Positions 46,917 to 59,372 of a stretch of 64,000 nucleotides of DNA are shown here, one piece after another. Made by a program: the position numbers and the translations under genes. Where the stretch lies: assembly GCA_028571685.1 (NCBI GenBank), contig CM053143.1:6129501-6193500 (forward strand), read 5' to 3'. The DNA comes from Heterohyrax brucei. Its lineage: Eukaryota > Chordata > Mammalia > Hyracoidea > Procaviidae. The notes beneath the pieces are model-generated. The model made no database searches and was not told the DNA's origin. It saw only the letters and a program-made list of their open reading frames with translations. Each line of letters opens with the position of its first letter. Position 1 is the stretch's first letter.

Positions 46917-47083
46917 TTCCCGTGCCATCAAATCGATTCTGACTCATAGTGACCCTCTGGGACAGGGTGGAACCACTGAATAGGGTTTCTTCGGCTGTAA
47001 GCCTTATGGAACCACTGGTGAGTTTGAACCACTAATCTTTTGGTTAGCAGCTGAGGATTTAACTGTCCCACCACCAAGCCTCT
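46917..47083 (-). mobile_element. AfroSINE, antisense
   Basis: GCCATCAAATCGATTCTGACTC, CTGTAAGCCTTATGGAACC and TTTTGGTTAGCAGCTGAGG. Confidence 0.9.
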
Positions 47084-47189
47084 TTCCGTTCTCCTATAAG
47101 TGACTCTAAAGACAAATGACTATGCCTACCGTGAGTCACCAAGTTTTCTTTGCCTGGAAGATAAAAACTAAAGGAGAAAAGATGAAGCT

Positions 47190-47642
47190 ACTGTGGTGAG
47201 TGTCATGTATTTAAATGTGTCTGCAAAAAATGTTAAGCAGTTTGGGTAGCCTTGATTTCCAGTACTGTGTAATGTTTCTGTGTGTTGTAAATCCTGCCTT
47301 TATGATATTAATGAGGGAGGATGGCCAACAGTTGTGCTGGTGGGGCCGGACTCAATATGTAAGATTATATTGTTCCTTAAGGATATCTCTTGGACTATAA
47401 AAGGAAGAAAAGCAAGGAGAGAGCTGAGGACCTTATACCACCAAGAAGCAGTGGCAACAGCAGGTTTCCTTTGCAAAGGAACCGAGGTCCCTGGACCTCA
47501 GAGCCAGTGGAGAATGCCTTCATCTGGAGCTGATGCCCTGAATTTGGACTTGTAGTCTACTGGACAGTGTCAGAATAAAATTTCTCTTTTTAAAGCCATC
47601 CACTTGTGCTATTTCTGTTATAGCAGCCCTAGATAACTAGGA
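47190..47642 (+). mobile_element. MaLR-like solo LTR, better preserved
   Basis: Begins near TGTGGTGAGTGTCATG and ends GCAGCCCTAGATAACTAGGACA, which recalls the MaLR LTR ending. It contains GTTAAGCAGTTTGGGTAGCC, a TATA-like ACTATAAAAGG at about 47393 and an AATAAA at about 47575, the usual LTR promoter and polyadenylation order. It is a solo LTR without internal sequence. Confidence 0.7.
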
Positions 47643-47683
47643 CAGTGAGTTGATGGTATTTCCCGATAGCATTTCACTTTTGG

Positions 47684-47842
47684 AAATTCTGACAGTGTAG
47701 TGGTTAAGTGCTGTGGATGCTTACCAGAAAGCTTGGCAGTTTGAACCCACCAGGCGCTCCTTAGAAACTCTATGGGGCAGTTCTCTGTCCTACAGGGTTG
47801 CTATGAGTCAGAAGACTGGAAGGCAGTGGTTTTTTTTTTTGT
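47684..47842 (+). mobile_element. AfroSINE
   Basis: GACAGTGTAGTGGTTAAGTGC, GGCAGTTTGAACCCACCAGG, CTATGGGGCAGTTCTCTGTCC and a T-rich tail. It sits beside the 3' end of L1 copy 2. Confidence 0.93.
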
Positions 47843-49781
47843 TGTTGTTGTTATTTCACCTTTTTCCTTTTAATATATTTTATTACGATTGAATGAAAAT
47901 GTACATTCCCATATAAATTTGCATGCCCACCTATGTGCAGCTCCCACTGCTCTCCCTGCCCAGTAACAGCACACTCTTGCTCTCTGCTCTGTAAATGTCT
48001 TGTCCTCCCAACAATTTCCTGTCTCCTCCTCTCCACCCACTCCCCTTCCTCTAGTAACAGGTCAGCAGGATGACATCCTATAGATACGTGAAACCATACA
48101 GTGCACACGTGATATGGTCACTCGTTGTCGCCAAATCCATTCCTGTCTGAGAGTTGACCTCCATTATTATTTATGGACAGGGGAAGCATCAGGGCCGGGG
48201 ACCATGCTCACAGGGGAATTCTGAGGCCTGTGGACCATCTGTTACGGTCTTTTAATGGAGCTCTCAGAGTGCACCACTTTTTATTCTTGTGTTGCCAGTG
48301 GGATTCACCTTTGTGAGCTCCATCACAGGCATGATCCAGTTCTTCTGGTCACAAGTCAGTGTACTCATCCACTTACATGGGTCTCTCTGTCTTCTGGGTT
48401 CTCCCCTATGTCATTTTAGTCCTTGGTGATTATCCATTCCTGCTAAATTGGGACCACGTACTGTACCCTCAGATGGCAGCTTGGCAGCTTTTAAGATCTT
48501 GAGATGCCACTCACTGATGTGGGGTGCAGAGAGTCCTTATTAGCAAAATGCTAGTTGTGCCAGTTGGCCTCGATATCCTCTGATACCATGGCCCCTGACC
48601 CCGCCCCAGCTACTCTGTCCTTGTAATACTGGGTTAAGATGGGAGGAGTAATCATGTTATGTTGAAGTCCAGTTAATATTGATCTTCTTTCTAATGTGTG
48701 CTGTCACAGATTTCACGCAACCAAATTTCTATCAACTATCTAAACCCTACCCCCCTCGCCCTACCTACTTCCCCACCCTTGGCAGCCGTCAGAGAGTCTT
48801 TTCTTCTATGCATGAGTCTCTTTTTAAGTTCTTACCATAGAGGTCTCATACAATATTCGTCCTTTTGTTGCTGACTACTTTCACTCAACATAATGTCCTC
48901 CAATTAAAACCAGGTTATGATGTTTCCTAAAATCATTGTTTGTCTTTATCATTGCATAGTGTTCCATTGAGTATATATACCATAGTTTTACCTATCCGTT
49001 CCTGTGTTGTTGGGCATCTGAGTTGATTCCATCTTTTTGCTGTTGTGGACGGTGCTGCGATAAACATTCGTGAGCATGTATCAGTTGCTGTGAATGGCCT
49101 TGATTCTATAGGATATATTCCGAGCAGTGGAATTACTGGGTCAAATGGTATATCTAGATCTAGCTTTTTAAGGAAGTGCCAGGTTGCTTGCCAAAGAGGT
49201 TGCGCCATTCTGCAATCCCACCAACAGTGTAGAAGAATTCTAGTTTCTCCACAGTCTGTCCAGCGTTTGTTCTTTTGTGTTGTGTGAATCATGGCCAACC
49301 TTGTTAGGGTGAGATGGTATCTCATTGTAATTTTGATTTCAATTTCTTTAATAGCTAATGATTGTGAGCATGTCTGCATGCATGTGTTTTTTTTGGCTGC
49401 CTGGATCTCCTCTTTAGAGAAGTTTCTGTCCATCTCCTTGGCCCATCACTTAACTGGATTATTTATCTTTTTCTTATTGATATTTTGTAGTACCTTACAG
49501 ATTATGGAGATCAGGTGTCGGTCAGACATAGAGTTGCCAAATATTTTTTCCCATTTAGTAGGGAGCCTTTTAATTCTATTAATAAAGTCTTTGGATGAGA
49601 AACAGTGTTTCATTCTTAATAGTTCCCATTTATCTATTTTCTCTTCTGATGATTGTGATTTGTTTGACAAAGGTTGAAGTCTGTCTATGTTGTATATTAA
49701 AGCTTCCATTGTTGTTCTTACTTTTTCTTGGATGAGCTTTATTAGATTTGATATTGACGTCTTTTATCCAGTTTCAGTTGG

Positions 49782-51508
49782 TTTTTTTTTTTAATTTTTA
49801 TTTGACATGACTGAGTGAAAATGTACATTCACGTATAAATTTACATGCTCACCTATATGCAGCTTCCACTGCTCTCCCTGTCCAGTGACTGCACACTATT
49901 CCTCTCTGCTCGATACATGTCTCATCCTCCCAACAGCCTCCTTTCCCCTCCTCTCTATCCACTCCCCTTCCTCCAGCCAGAGGTCAGCAGGATGATATCC
50001 TATAGATGTATAGAACCATAAAGTGCTTCCAATATATGGTCACTCTGCATTGCCAAGTCCAATCCATTCCTGTCCGAAGAGTGGACCTTTGTTATAATTT
50101 GTGGGAAAGGGTAGGATCAGGGCTGGGGGCCATTCAGAGGAACCCCCAAACCACTGGACCATCAGTTGAGGTCTTTTAGTGGAGATCTCATGATGCACCC
50201 CTTTTTATTCTTGTGTTGCCAGTGAGACTCCTCTCTGTGAGCTCCATCATGGCTAACACTGGTGGTGGCCAGGCACCATCCGGTTCTTCAGGTCCCAAGT
50301 CGATGTAGGCACCCACTCTTGTGGGTCTCTCTGTCTTCTCGGTTGTCTTTACTGCATGTCATTTTGGTCCTCGGTGAGCATCCATTCCTGCTGAGTTGGG
50401 ACCATTTGCTGTGTCCTCGGACGGCAGCTTGGCAGCTTTGAAGACCCCAGACGCCACTCACCAATGTGGGGTGCAGAGAGCTCTCTTAGCAAAATGCTAG
50501 TTGTGCCAGTTGGCCTGGAATTCGCCTAAGAGCATGGTCCCCTGCCCCCCGCCCCAGCTATTCTATCCTTGCAGTATTGAGTTAAGATGGAAGGAGTACT
50601 CAAGTTATGCTGAAGTCCACTTAACATTGTTCTTGTTTCTAATGTGTGCTATCACCGCTTTCTCCCAACTGGATTTCTAGTAACTATCTAAACTAAAACC
50701 TCCCCCACTCATCCTCCCTCCCTCCCCTCCCTTGCAGCTGTCAAAGAGTCTTTTCTTCTATACACAAGTCTGTTTTTGAGATCTTATCGTAGAGGTCTCA
50801 TACAGTATTTGTCCTTTTGTCGCTGACTACTTTCACTCAACATAATGGCTTCCAGTTGAAACCAGGTCAGGAGATGTTTCCTGGAATCATCGTGATTCTT
50901 TATCATTACGTAGTGCGCCATTGAGTATATGTACTATAGTTTACCTATCCATTCTTCTATTGCTGGGCATCTAGGTTGATTCCATCTTTTTGCTATCGTG
51001 GACTGTGCTGCGGTAAACATTCTGGTGCATGTGTCTGTTGGTGTGAAAGGCCTTGATTCTGTAGGATATATTCCAAGTAGTGAAATTACTGGGTCAAATG
51101 GTATATCGATACCCGTTTTTTTAAGGAAGCATCAGATTGCCTTCCAAAGAGGCTGGACCATTTTGCAACCCCACCAACAGTGTAGGAGGGTGCCAGTTTC
51201 TCCACAGCCTCTCCAGCATTTGTTGTTTTGTATTTTTTGGATCATGGCCAGCCTTGTTGGGGTGAGATGGTATCTCATTGTTGTCTTGATTGTAATTTCT
51301 TTAATAACTGAAGATCGTGAACATGTCCGCATGTGTTTTTTGGCTGCCTGGATCTCCTCTTAGTGAAGTGTCTGTTCATCTGCTTTGCCCATCGCTTAAT
51401 TGGATGGTTTATTTTCTTCTTATTGATATTTTGTAGTATCTTACAGATTATGGAGATCAGGCGTTGGTCTGACATAGAGTTGCCAAATATTTTTCCCATT
51501 CTGTGGGT
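49782..51508 (-). mobile_element. 5'-truncated L1 nested in L1 copy 2 (L1 copy 3)
   Basis: An antisense L1 3' end of 1727 bp begins with poly(T) at 49782. It is flanked by an 11-bp target-site duplication, GTTTCAGTTGG, at 49771-49781 and 51509-51519. It contains the 3' UTR and the last part of ORF2 (MRTCSRSSVIKEITIKTTMR; GETGTLLHCWWGCKM). Its 3' UTR has the same variants as L1 copy 1. The host L1 sequence resumes exactly after the second duplication. Confidence 0.95.
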
Positions 51509-52484
51509 GTTTCAGTTGGTTTTTGTGTGAGGTGTAAACTATGGGTCTTGTTTCAGTTTTTTGCAGATGGATATCCAATTTAGTCCGCACCATTTGTGGA
51601 AGAGATTGTCTTCTCCCCAGTTTAATGTCTTAGGGCTTTGTCGAATGTCAACTATTCAAAGCAAAATGGTGTCATCTCTGGAGTCTCAATTCTGTTCCAT
51701 TGGTCTATCTGTCTCTTTTTTGTACCAGTACCATGCTGCTTTGACTACTGTAGTAGTGTAATAGGTTCTAACGTCAGGTAGTAAGAGGCTACCCAGTGTG
51801 TTCTTCTTCTTCAGTACTGCTTTACTTATCTGGGCTTCTTCCCTTCGCAGACAAAGTTGGTGATTTGGTTCTCCATCTCGTTAAAAAATGTCACTGGAAT
51901 TTGTATCGGGATTGCATTATGTAAGTAGGTTGCTTTGGGCAAAATAGACATTTTGACAATGTTAAGTCTTCTATTCATGAGCAAGATAGGTTTAACTATT
52001 TATGTAAGTTTCTCTTAGTTTCTTGTAGTAAGGACTTGTAGTTCTCTTTGCAAAGATCTGTTGTTTCTCTGGTTAGATTTATTCCTAGGTACTTTATCTT
52101 CTTAGAGTCTGTAGTACATGGTATTGATTTGGTAATTTCTTCCTTAATAATCTCGTTGTTGGTATAAAGAAATCTTACTGATTTACTTAGGTTTATCTCG
52201 TATCTGGAGACTGTGCTGAACTCTTCTATCAGTTTGAGCAGTTTACTCATGGATTCTTTATGATTCTGTGTATATACAATCATATCATCTGCAGATGGGG
52301 AGATTTTTTACTTCTTTGCCAATGGAGATATCCTTTATTTTTTGGTCTTGTCTAATTTCTTGTACAGTGAACTTCTAGTACAGTGTTGAATAGGAGAGAT
52401 GAGAGTGAGCATCCTTGTCTAGTTACTATTCTCAAGGGAAACTGTTTCAGTCTGTCCCCATTCAGGATGATGTAGGCAGTTGGC

Positions 52485-52778
52485 TTTTTTTTTTTTTTCC
52501 TTTTTTTTCTTTCTTTTTTTTTTTTTATTTAACATAACTGAGTGAAAATGTACATTCACATGAAAATTTACATGCCCCCCTATATGCAGCTTCCACTGCT
52601 CTCCCTGTCCGGTGACTGCACACTATTCCTCTCTGCTCCATACGTGTCTCATCCTCCCAACAGTCTCCTGTCCCCTCCTCTCCGTCCACTCCCCTTCCTC
52701 CAGCCAGAGGTCAGCAAGATGATATCCTATAGATGTATAGAACCATAAAGTGCTTCCAACATATGGTTACTCTGCATT
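52485..52778 (-). mobile_element. Short 5'-truncated L1 nested in L1 copy 2 (L1 copy 4)
   Basis: About 294 bp of L1 3' UTR with a T-rich tail (antisense poly(A)). It is flanked by the 12-bp duplication TAGGCAGTTGGC at 52473-52484 and 52779-52790. Its 3' UTR variants (GCAGCTTCCACTGCTCTCCC, TATAGATGTATAGAACC) match copies 1 and 3. Confidence 0.94.
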
Positions 52779-53663
52779 TAGGCAGTTGGCTTTGTATAAA
52801 TGGCCCTTACTACAGTGAGGAATTTGCCGTCTGTTCCTATTTTGCTGAGTGTTTTTAGCATGAATGGGTGGTGGACTTTATGAAATGCCTTATCTGCATC
52901 AGTAGTCAAAATCAGGTGATTCTTGTCATTGTGTTATTTATGTGGTTTATCACATTAATTGTTTTTCTGATGTTCAGCTGGGCTTGCATCCCTGGTATGA
53001 ATCCCATTTGGTCATGATGGATTATTTTCTTGATATGTTGTTGTATTCTTCAACAAAGAATTTTGTTGAAGACTTTTACGTCTAGATTCATGAGTGATAC
53101 TGGTCTGTAGTTCTCCTTTTTGGCTGGGTCTTTCCCTGGCTTTGGTACCAGGGTCATGCTGGCTTCATAGAATGAATTTGAGAGTATTCCATCCCTTTCT
53201 AAACTGTGAAATAGTCTCAGTAGTATGGGAGAGAACTCTTCTGTGAAAGTTTGGTAGAATTCTGTGGTGAAGCCAGCTGGGCCCGGGCTTTCTTTGGTTG
53301 GCAGTTTTTTGATGACTGTTTCAATGTCTTCCTTTGTGATTGGTTTATTAAGTTGTTGTGCTTCATCCTGTGATAATTTGGGTAGCTGATATGAATCAAG
53401 GAATTTGTCCATTTCCTCTAGGTTTTCAAATTTGTTAGAGTACAGTCTTTCACAGTATTCAGCTATGATATTTTTGATTTCTGTTGGATCTATTATGACA
53501 ACTCCCCTGTCATTTCTTATTTGGGTTATTTGTTTCCTGTCCTGTTTATCTTTAGTAAATTAAGGTGATGGTTTGTCAATTTTGTTGATCTTTGCAAAAA
53601 ACCAGCTTTTGGTCTTTTCAGTTTTTTCAATGATTCTTCTTTAATTTGTTTAGTTCTGCTCTG

Positions 53664-55390
53664 CCCTTTTTTCTTTTTAATTATGATTGAGTGAAAATGT
53701 ACATTCCCATGTAAATTCACCTGCTCACCTATGTACAGCTCCCACTGCTCTCCCTGCCCGGTGACAGCACACTCTTCCTCTCTGCTTTGTAAATGTCTTA
53801 TCCTCCCAACAATCTCGTGTCCCCTCCTCTCCACCCACTCTCCTTCCTCCAGCAAGAGGTCAGCAGGATGACATCCTATAGATGCATAAAACCATAAAAT
53901 TCCCATAAGATACGGTCACTCTGCATCACCAAGTCCAATTCACTGCTGTCAGGAAAGTTGACTTGCATGATTTATGGATGGGGGCAGCATCAGAGCCAGG
54001 GGCCATGCTCCCAGGCGAACTCTGAAGCCCCTGGACCATCAGTTGTGGTCTTTTATTGGAGATCTCAGAGTACACCATTTATTCTCTTGTTGCCAGTGAG
54101 ACTCCACTTTGGGACCTCCACTGTGGCTGTCACTGATGGTTGCCAGGCACCATCTGGTTCTTCTGGTTACGAGTCAATGTAGAGACCTACTCACGTGGGT
54201 CCCTCTGTCTTCCTTGTCATTGTTTCCCATGTTGTTCTTGTCCTTGGTGATCATCCGTTCCTGTTGAGTTGGGACCATTTGCTGTACCCTCAGATGGCAG
54301 CTCGACAGCTTTTAAGACCCCAGACACCACTCACCGATGTGGGGTGCAGAGAGTCCTCATGAGCAAAACGCTAGCTGTGCCAATTGTCCTCAATTTCGCC
54401 TTAGGGCATGGTCTCTGCCCCCCCCCCCCCCGCTGCAGCTACTCTGTCCTTGCAATATTGCGTTAAGATGGGAGGAGTACTCAAATTGTGTTGAAGTCCA
54501 GTTATCATTGATCTCTTTCTAATGCGTGCTGCCACTGATTTCACCCAACCAAATTTCTGTCAACTCTCTAAACCCTACCCCCCTCGTCCTACCTACTTCC
54601 CCACCCTTGGCAGCCATCAGAGAGTCTTTTCTTCTATGTATGAGTCTGTTTTTAAATTCTTATCATAGGGATCTCGTATAATATTTATCCTTTTGTCACT
54701 CACTGCTTCCACTCAGCATAATGTCCTCCACTTGAAACCAGGTTAAGAGATGTTTCCTGCAATCATTGTTGTTCTTTATCATTGCATGGTGTTCCATTGA
54801 GTATATATACCATAGTTTACCTATCCATTCCTCTGTTGTTAGGCATCTGGATTGATTCCATCTTTCTGCTGTTGTGGACTCTGCTGTGATGAACATTTGT
54901 GTGCATGTATCAGTTGAAGTGAATGGCCTTGATTCTGTAGGATATATTCCAAGCAATGGAATTACTGGGTCAAATGATATATGTATATCCATTTTTTTAA
55001 GGGAGTGCCAGATTGCTTTTCAAAGAGGTTGCACCATTTTCTAATCCCACCAACAGTGTAGGAGAGTTACAGTCTCACCACAGCTTCTCCAGCATTTGTT
55101 CTTTTGTGTTTTTTGAATAATTGCCAACTTTGTTGGGGTGAGGTGGCTTGTCATTGTCTTTTTGATTTGAATTTCTTTAATAGCTAATGATCGTGAGCAT
55201 GCCTACATGTGTTTTTTGGCTGCTTGGATCTCCTCTTTAGAGAAGTGTCTGTCCATCTGCTTTGCCCATTGCTTAATTGGATGATTTATCTTTTTCTTAT
55301 TGCTATTTTGTAATACCTTATAGATTATGGAGATCAGGCGTCGGTGTGACCTAGAGTTGCCAGTTATTTTTTTGCTGTTCTGTAGGTGGC
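53664..55390 (-). mobile_element. 5'-truncated L1 nested in L1 copy 2 (L1 copy 5)
   Basis: An antisense L1 3' end of 1727 bp, flanked by the 9-bp duplication TCTGCTCTG at 53655-53663 and 55391-55399. It contains the 3' UTR and the ORF2 C-terminus (MDIHISFDPVIPLLGIYPTE at 54930-54992). Its 3' UTR is of the same type as the host L1 copy 2 (AGCTCCCACTGCTCTCCC) and includes a 14-C run at 54418-54431. Confidence 0.94.
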
Positions 55391-56799
55391 TCTGCTCTGA
55401 TCTTCATGATCTGTTTTGTTCTGGTGCCTGAAGGGTTCCTCTGTTGTTCTCTCTCTACTTGTTCAAGCTGTAGGGTTAGTTCTTTGATTTGTTTGGTCCT
55501 TCCCGATGTATGCATTTATGGAGATAAACTGACCTCTGAGCACTGCTTTGGCTGTATCTCATAGGTTCTAGTAGGAAGTGTTCTTTTAGCTGGAATCCAT
55601 TTCTTCTACAGCCCATGGCTTTTTCAGCAAGATGTTTTTCAATTTCCATGAGTTCCACCTTCTGTGTATATTTTTTCTGCTATTTATTTTTTCTTTTGTG
55701 GCTTTATGATCTGAGAAGATGCTTTGCATTAATTCAGTGGTATGGATTGTGTTGAGAATTGCTTTATGTCCCAACACATGTTGTATTCTGGTGAATGTTC
55801 CATGTGCACTGAAAAAGAAAGTGTTGTCCGCTGATGGATAGAAAGTTCCATATATGTCAGTGAGGTCTAGTTGGTTAATTGTGGCTCTAAGGTCTTCTGT
55901 GTCTTCATTGAGCTTTTCTCTAGATGATCTGTCCAGTATTGAGAGTGGAGTGTTGAAGTCTCCCACTATTATTGTGGAGTGATCTATCTCATTTTTGAGT
56001 TTAGTCAGTGTTTCTTCAATGTATTTAGGTGCCCTAATATTAGGTGCATAAATATTTAATATTGTTAAGTCCTATTTGTTTTGAACCCTTCAGCAATAGT
56101 GTCCATCCTTGTCCACGATGGTAGATTTTACATTAAAATTTATTTTAACTGAGATTAGAATTACATCACCTCTTCTTCTTTGTTCATTGCTAGCTTGACA
56201 TATATTCTTCTAAGTTGTGTGTTTTGATCTATGATGTCACTCGATGTCTCTTTGCTGGAGTGTTCAGTCCATTCACATTCAATGTAATTATTGATAGTTG
56301 TGTGTTCAGTGCTATCATTGTGATATGTTTATTTTTGTGTTGATGTTTTGTCTGTTGTTCTTATTAATCTCTTCTGGGACATTCTTTTTAGTGACTTGAT
56401 TTTTTACCTTTTTCGGATTTGTTTTTGTGGTTGTTGAGACTCATTTTTTACATTTCTTGATTTGATATGTTGTGCCTTTGTTGTGCTTTATGGCTGCCCT
56501 TAAGATCCCCCTTAATAAAGTATGTATAAGCCCAATTTTGGTTACTACCATTCTTATCAACTTCCTCTCCATCTGGAAGGACTATAATGGCTATAGTAGA
56601 TCCCTCTTTTTAATAGATGACATCATAGATTTCATCATATGCTCACTGGATTATTTCTTTCACTATTATAGCTTTAATTGACTTTGGAGCCTTCCCTAAC
56701 AGTATGATTTTGAGTGATGTGTCTTGTATTTGCTTCAAAAATATAAAGTTAGTGGTTTTGTTCTTCTAAGCCAAGAGATTCTTTCAGTATTTCTTGTAG

Positions 56800-57650
56800 T
56801 TTTCATTTGGTTTTTACAAATTCTCTGAGTTCCTGTTTATCTGAAAATGTTTTATTTCATTTTCATATTTGAAAGATAGTTTTGCAGGATATACAGTTCT
56901 TGGTTGGAAGTTCTTCTCCTTCAAGGCTTTGAATGTGTCATGCCTCTGTCTCTGTGCCAGCATGGCTTCTGCTGAGAAATCTGACGAAAGCCTATAGGGT
57001 TTCCCTCTGAATGTTAACTTTGCTTTGAGTCTTGCTGCCTTTAGGAGTTTCTGCTTACATTTCATTTTGATAAGCTTGATTATAATATGTCTTGGAGCTT
57101 TTCTTTTGAGATCTATATTGAATGGTGTTCGATATGTATCTTGGATATCTGTGTTCTCTTGTTTCATTATTTCTGGGAGGTTTTCTGTCAGCAGCTCAGC
57201 AGCAATACTCTCTGTGTTCTCAGGTGTCTTGCCCCGTTCGGGAACTCTCAATAGTGTGTCACATACTTCTTCATTTTTCTTGTTTCTTTTTTTCTGATTT
57301 CTCCTTATAGATGCTGGAGTCAGTAGTTCTGTCTTCCAAATCAGAAAGTCTATTTTACATTTGTTGAATTCTATTTTTTTGGTTTTGAATGGAAGTTTCT
57401 ATGTGTTTGATTTTGTTCTTGATCTGTAGGATTTCAGAGTACTAGTGTTCCATCAGATCAAGCAGCTGGCCTAATTTTTCATTTGCTCTGCTGCATTTTG
57501 TCTAAAATCTAGGAGGGCTGTATATATAATGCTTTTATAGTCACCTTCCAATAATTTCAGAAAAGCTTCTTCATCTGGGAATTTGTGACGTGCTTTCTTT
57601 TGGAGGCCTTCTGAAGCCATAGGTGATTTCTTCCTTATGGTTTTCCCAGA
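56800..57650 (-). pseudogene. ORF1 remnant of L1 copy 2
   Basis: An open minus-strand stretch (57251 down to 56814) encodes the RRM end and C-terminal domain of L1 ORF1p: ENTESIAAELLTENLPEIMK, APRHIIIKLIKMK, LKAKLTFRGKPYRLSSDFSAE and KNFQPRTVYPAKLSFKYENE. Here the C-terminal domain stays in frame, unlike L1 copy 1. The N-terminal coiled-coil part (about 57255-57650) is broken by stops and frameshifts, so no full protein is possible. Confidence 0.88.
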
Positions 57651-59163
57651 GTTTGTTGCTTTTGAGGCATCATATGAGTCAGTAAGGGCTGGGAGAGATG
57701 CTGTGAGGATGGGCTGCAGTTATTTCTCTAAGCTGACTTAAAATGAGAGGTAAAAAGTATCTGATAATTTCTAAAGTCAGTCAGGTTTTCAGGTGTATAG
57801 GTCCCTCTTCCTAGCCGGGAAGGTAAGCACCTCAATATCGAAACCCAGATGTAATAAACTAGCTCAAAATACAGAAAGGCTACTGCACTGCTGGCCTCTG
57901 CTTTCAGACCCCAGCTGTAGGGGACACTGTGTAGAATAAAAGCACTCTCTGGGCTGGCACTGCCTCCCAGCCCAGGAATTAGGTCCAGCTGAGCCTTCCA
58001 TATGGGCAATCCAACTCCCAGTGGAGCAAAATGGTGTCCTGCACTGTCCGCCTGGTAGGGACCAGGCTATTCTATGGCGGAGGTGGAACGAGAGGCCAAA
58101 GGTGGCAAGATGCAGAGCCTTTGTTGCTGGACCCCTGCCATAGTTGACACTGTGCAAAGTACTGCTTTTCTGCTGGAAAAGCACTCACCTCTGGGCAGGT
58201 GCTGCCTCCCAGCCTAGGAACTAAGTCTAGCTGGGACCTCCATATGGGTGTCTCCGCCTCCCAATGGATCAAGATGGCGTCCTGCACAGCTTGCCACCAC
58301 CTCAGTACCAGCTGTTACATAGCAGAGGCAGAAAGCAAGCCCAAAGGTGCCAAGATGCACAGAGTCCAAAGACGGGCTGTCAAAATATGGCAATTCCACT
58401 TGCTGATCCCACCAGCAGTATGTCTGCGATTAGCTGCTGGTCAGGTCCCAGCTGTACCCGCTGGCTAAGACAGAGAAAAAAAAAATTAAAATGGTGATTT
58501 ACCTTCAGTCCATGCAAGCCTGCACTCACTGAGAGTGGGGTCAGTGAAAAAGAGGGGGTTTTGTGTACAGTGGTATGAAGTTTAAATTAACAGCCCTGTG
58601 CTGTGTCATAGGGCTCACTGGGTGTCCAGAAGCCTCCATTTAATTATCAATTCAGGTCTCAGTTTCTAGAGGGATTTAGGGAAACGTGTGTTTAGTTAGT
58701 CGTCTTTACTCCACCAGCTTATCTTTTTAATTTTTAATTAATCTTTCTAGCATTCGTTTAATTGTTTACTTATTTCCAAAAGAATCATGTGCACAGTAAG
58801 CTTTTTTAGGTAGATAGGTACCTCATGGCAGTGTACTCTAACTGTGCTTACCATCTTTCCTGAGCAGTCAGCGTGGCCATTGCCAGTGATTGGTAGTTGG
58901 TCATGCAATATCTCGATTTTTCACTTCTGAGCTTCCCCTGTCCCGTCCTAATTTTACTCATTTGTATAGACCAAGAGTACATGAATTTCTAAATGAGATT
59001 CTTACATTCTAACACGATTATCCATATGTTTTGAACTTCCAGTACTTCTTTTTTGATTAAACAGGGTATTTCTTATCATTTGATGCATTTGAAAGAAAGG
59101 CTTGTTATAAATTGAGGGACGTTGTTAGGCGACAAATAGAGTGTATTTTTTTTTTTTTAATAA

Positions 59164-59372
59164 TCTTGTTGTTAGGTGCCATTGAGTTGGTTCCAACTAA
59201 AGTTGACCGTGTGCACAACAGACTAAAACAGTGCTCCATCTTGCACCATGTCCACAATAGTTTTTCTTCTTAAGCCCATTGTTGCAGCCACTGTGTCTTA
59301 TCTCTTGGAGGGTCTTCCTCTTTTTCACTGACCCTCCATGGTACCAAGCATGATGTTGTTCTCTACGACTGA
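59164..59372 (-). mobile_element. RTE 3' fragment
   Basis: Antisense RTE 3' end: CTTGTTGTTAGGTGCCATTG, then CATTGTTGCAGCCACTGTGT and ACCAAGCATGATGTTGTTC. It is 5'-truncated. Confidence 0.85.

Larger units (their letters stand above)
48890..56318 (-). pseudogene. ORF2 remnant of L1 copy 2, in four pieces
   Basis: This is the minus-strand ORF2 of the host L1. The endonuclease part lies at 55400-56318, with GDFNTPLSILDRSSREKL and a SADNTFFFSAHGTF block at 55586-55966. The RT follows at 52791-53650 ([35 protein letters not shown]) and continues at 51520-52472 ([34 protein letters not shown]). The C-terminal part lies at 48890-49770 (LDLDIPFDPVIPLLGIYPIE). Three later L1 insertions separate the pieces. 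Independent frameshifts are present as well; for example, the catalytic ADD region near 52285-52300 is out of frame. Confidence 0.9.
47861..58720 (-). mobile_element. Full-length antisense L1 hosting three later L1s (L1 copy 2)
   Basis: Read on the minus strand, the element runs from a 5' end near 58720 (GCTGGTGGAGTAAAGACGAC) to a 3' end near 47861. It is interrupted at 49782-51508, 52485-52778 and 53664-55390 by other L1s. Removing these leaves about 7.1 kb, close to the 7.2 kb of copy 1, so it was full length. ORF1 remnants lie around 56814-57650. ORF2 starts with an ATG ending at 56318 and continues across the insertions down to about 48890. The 3' UTR (CATTCCCATATAAATTTGCATG type, antisense) differs from that of copies 1, 3 and 4, so it is a different and older subfamily. 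It occupies most of FNIP2 intron 5. Confidence 0.93.
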
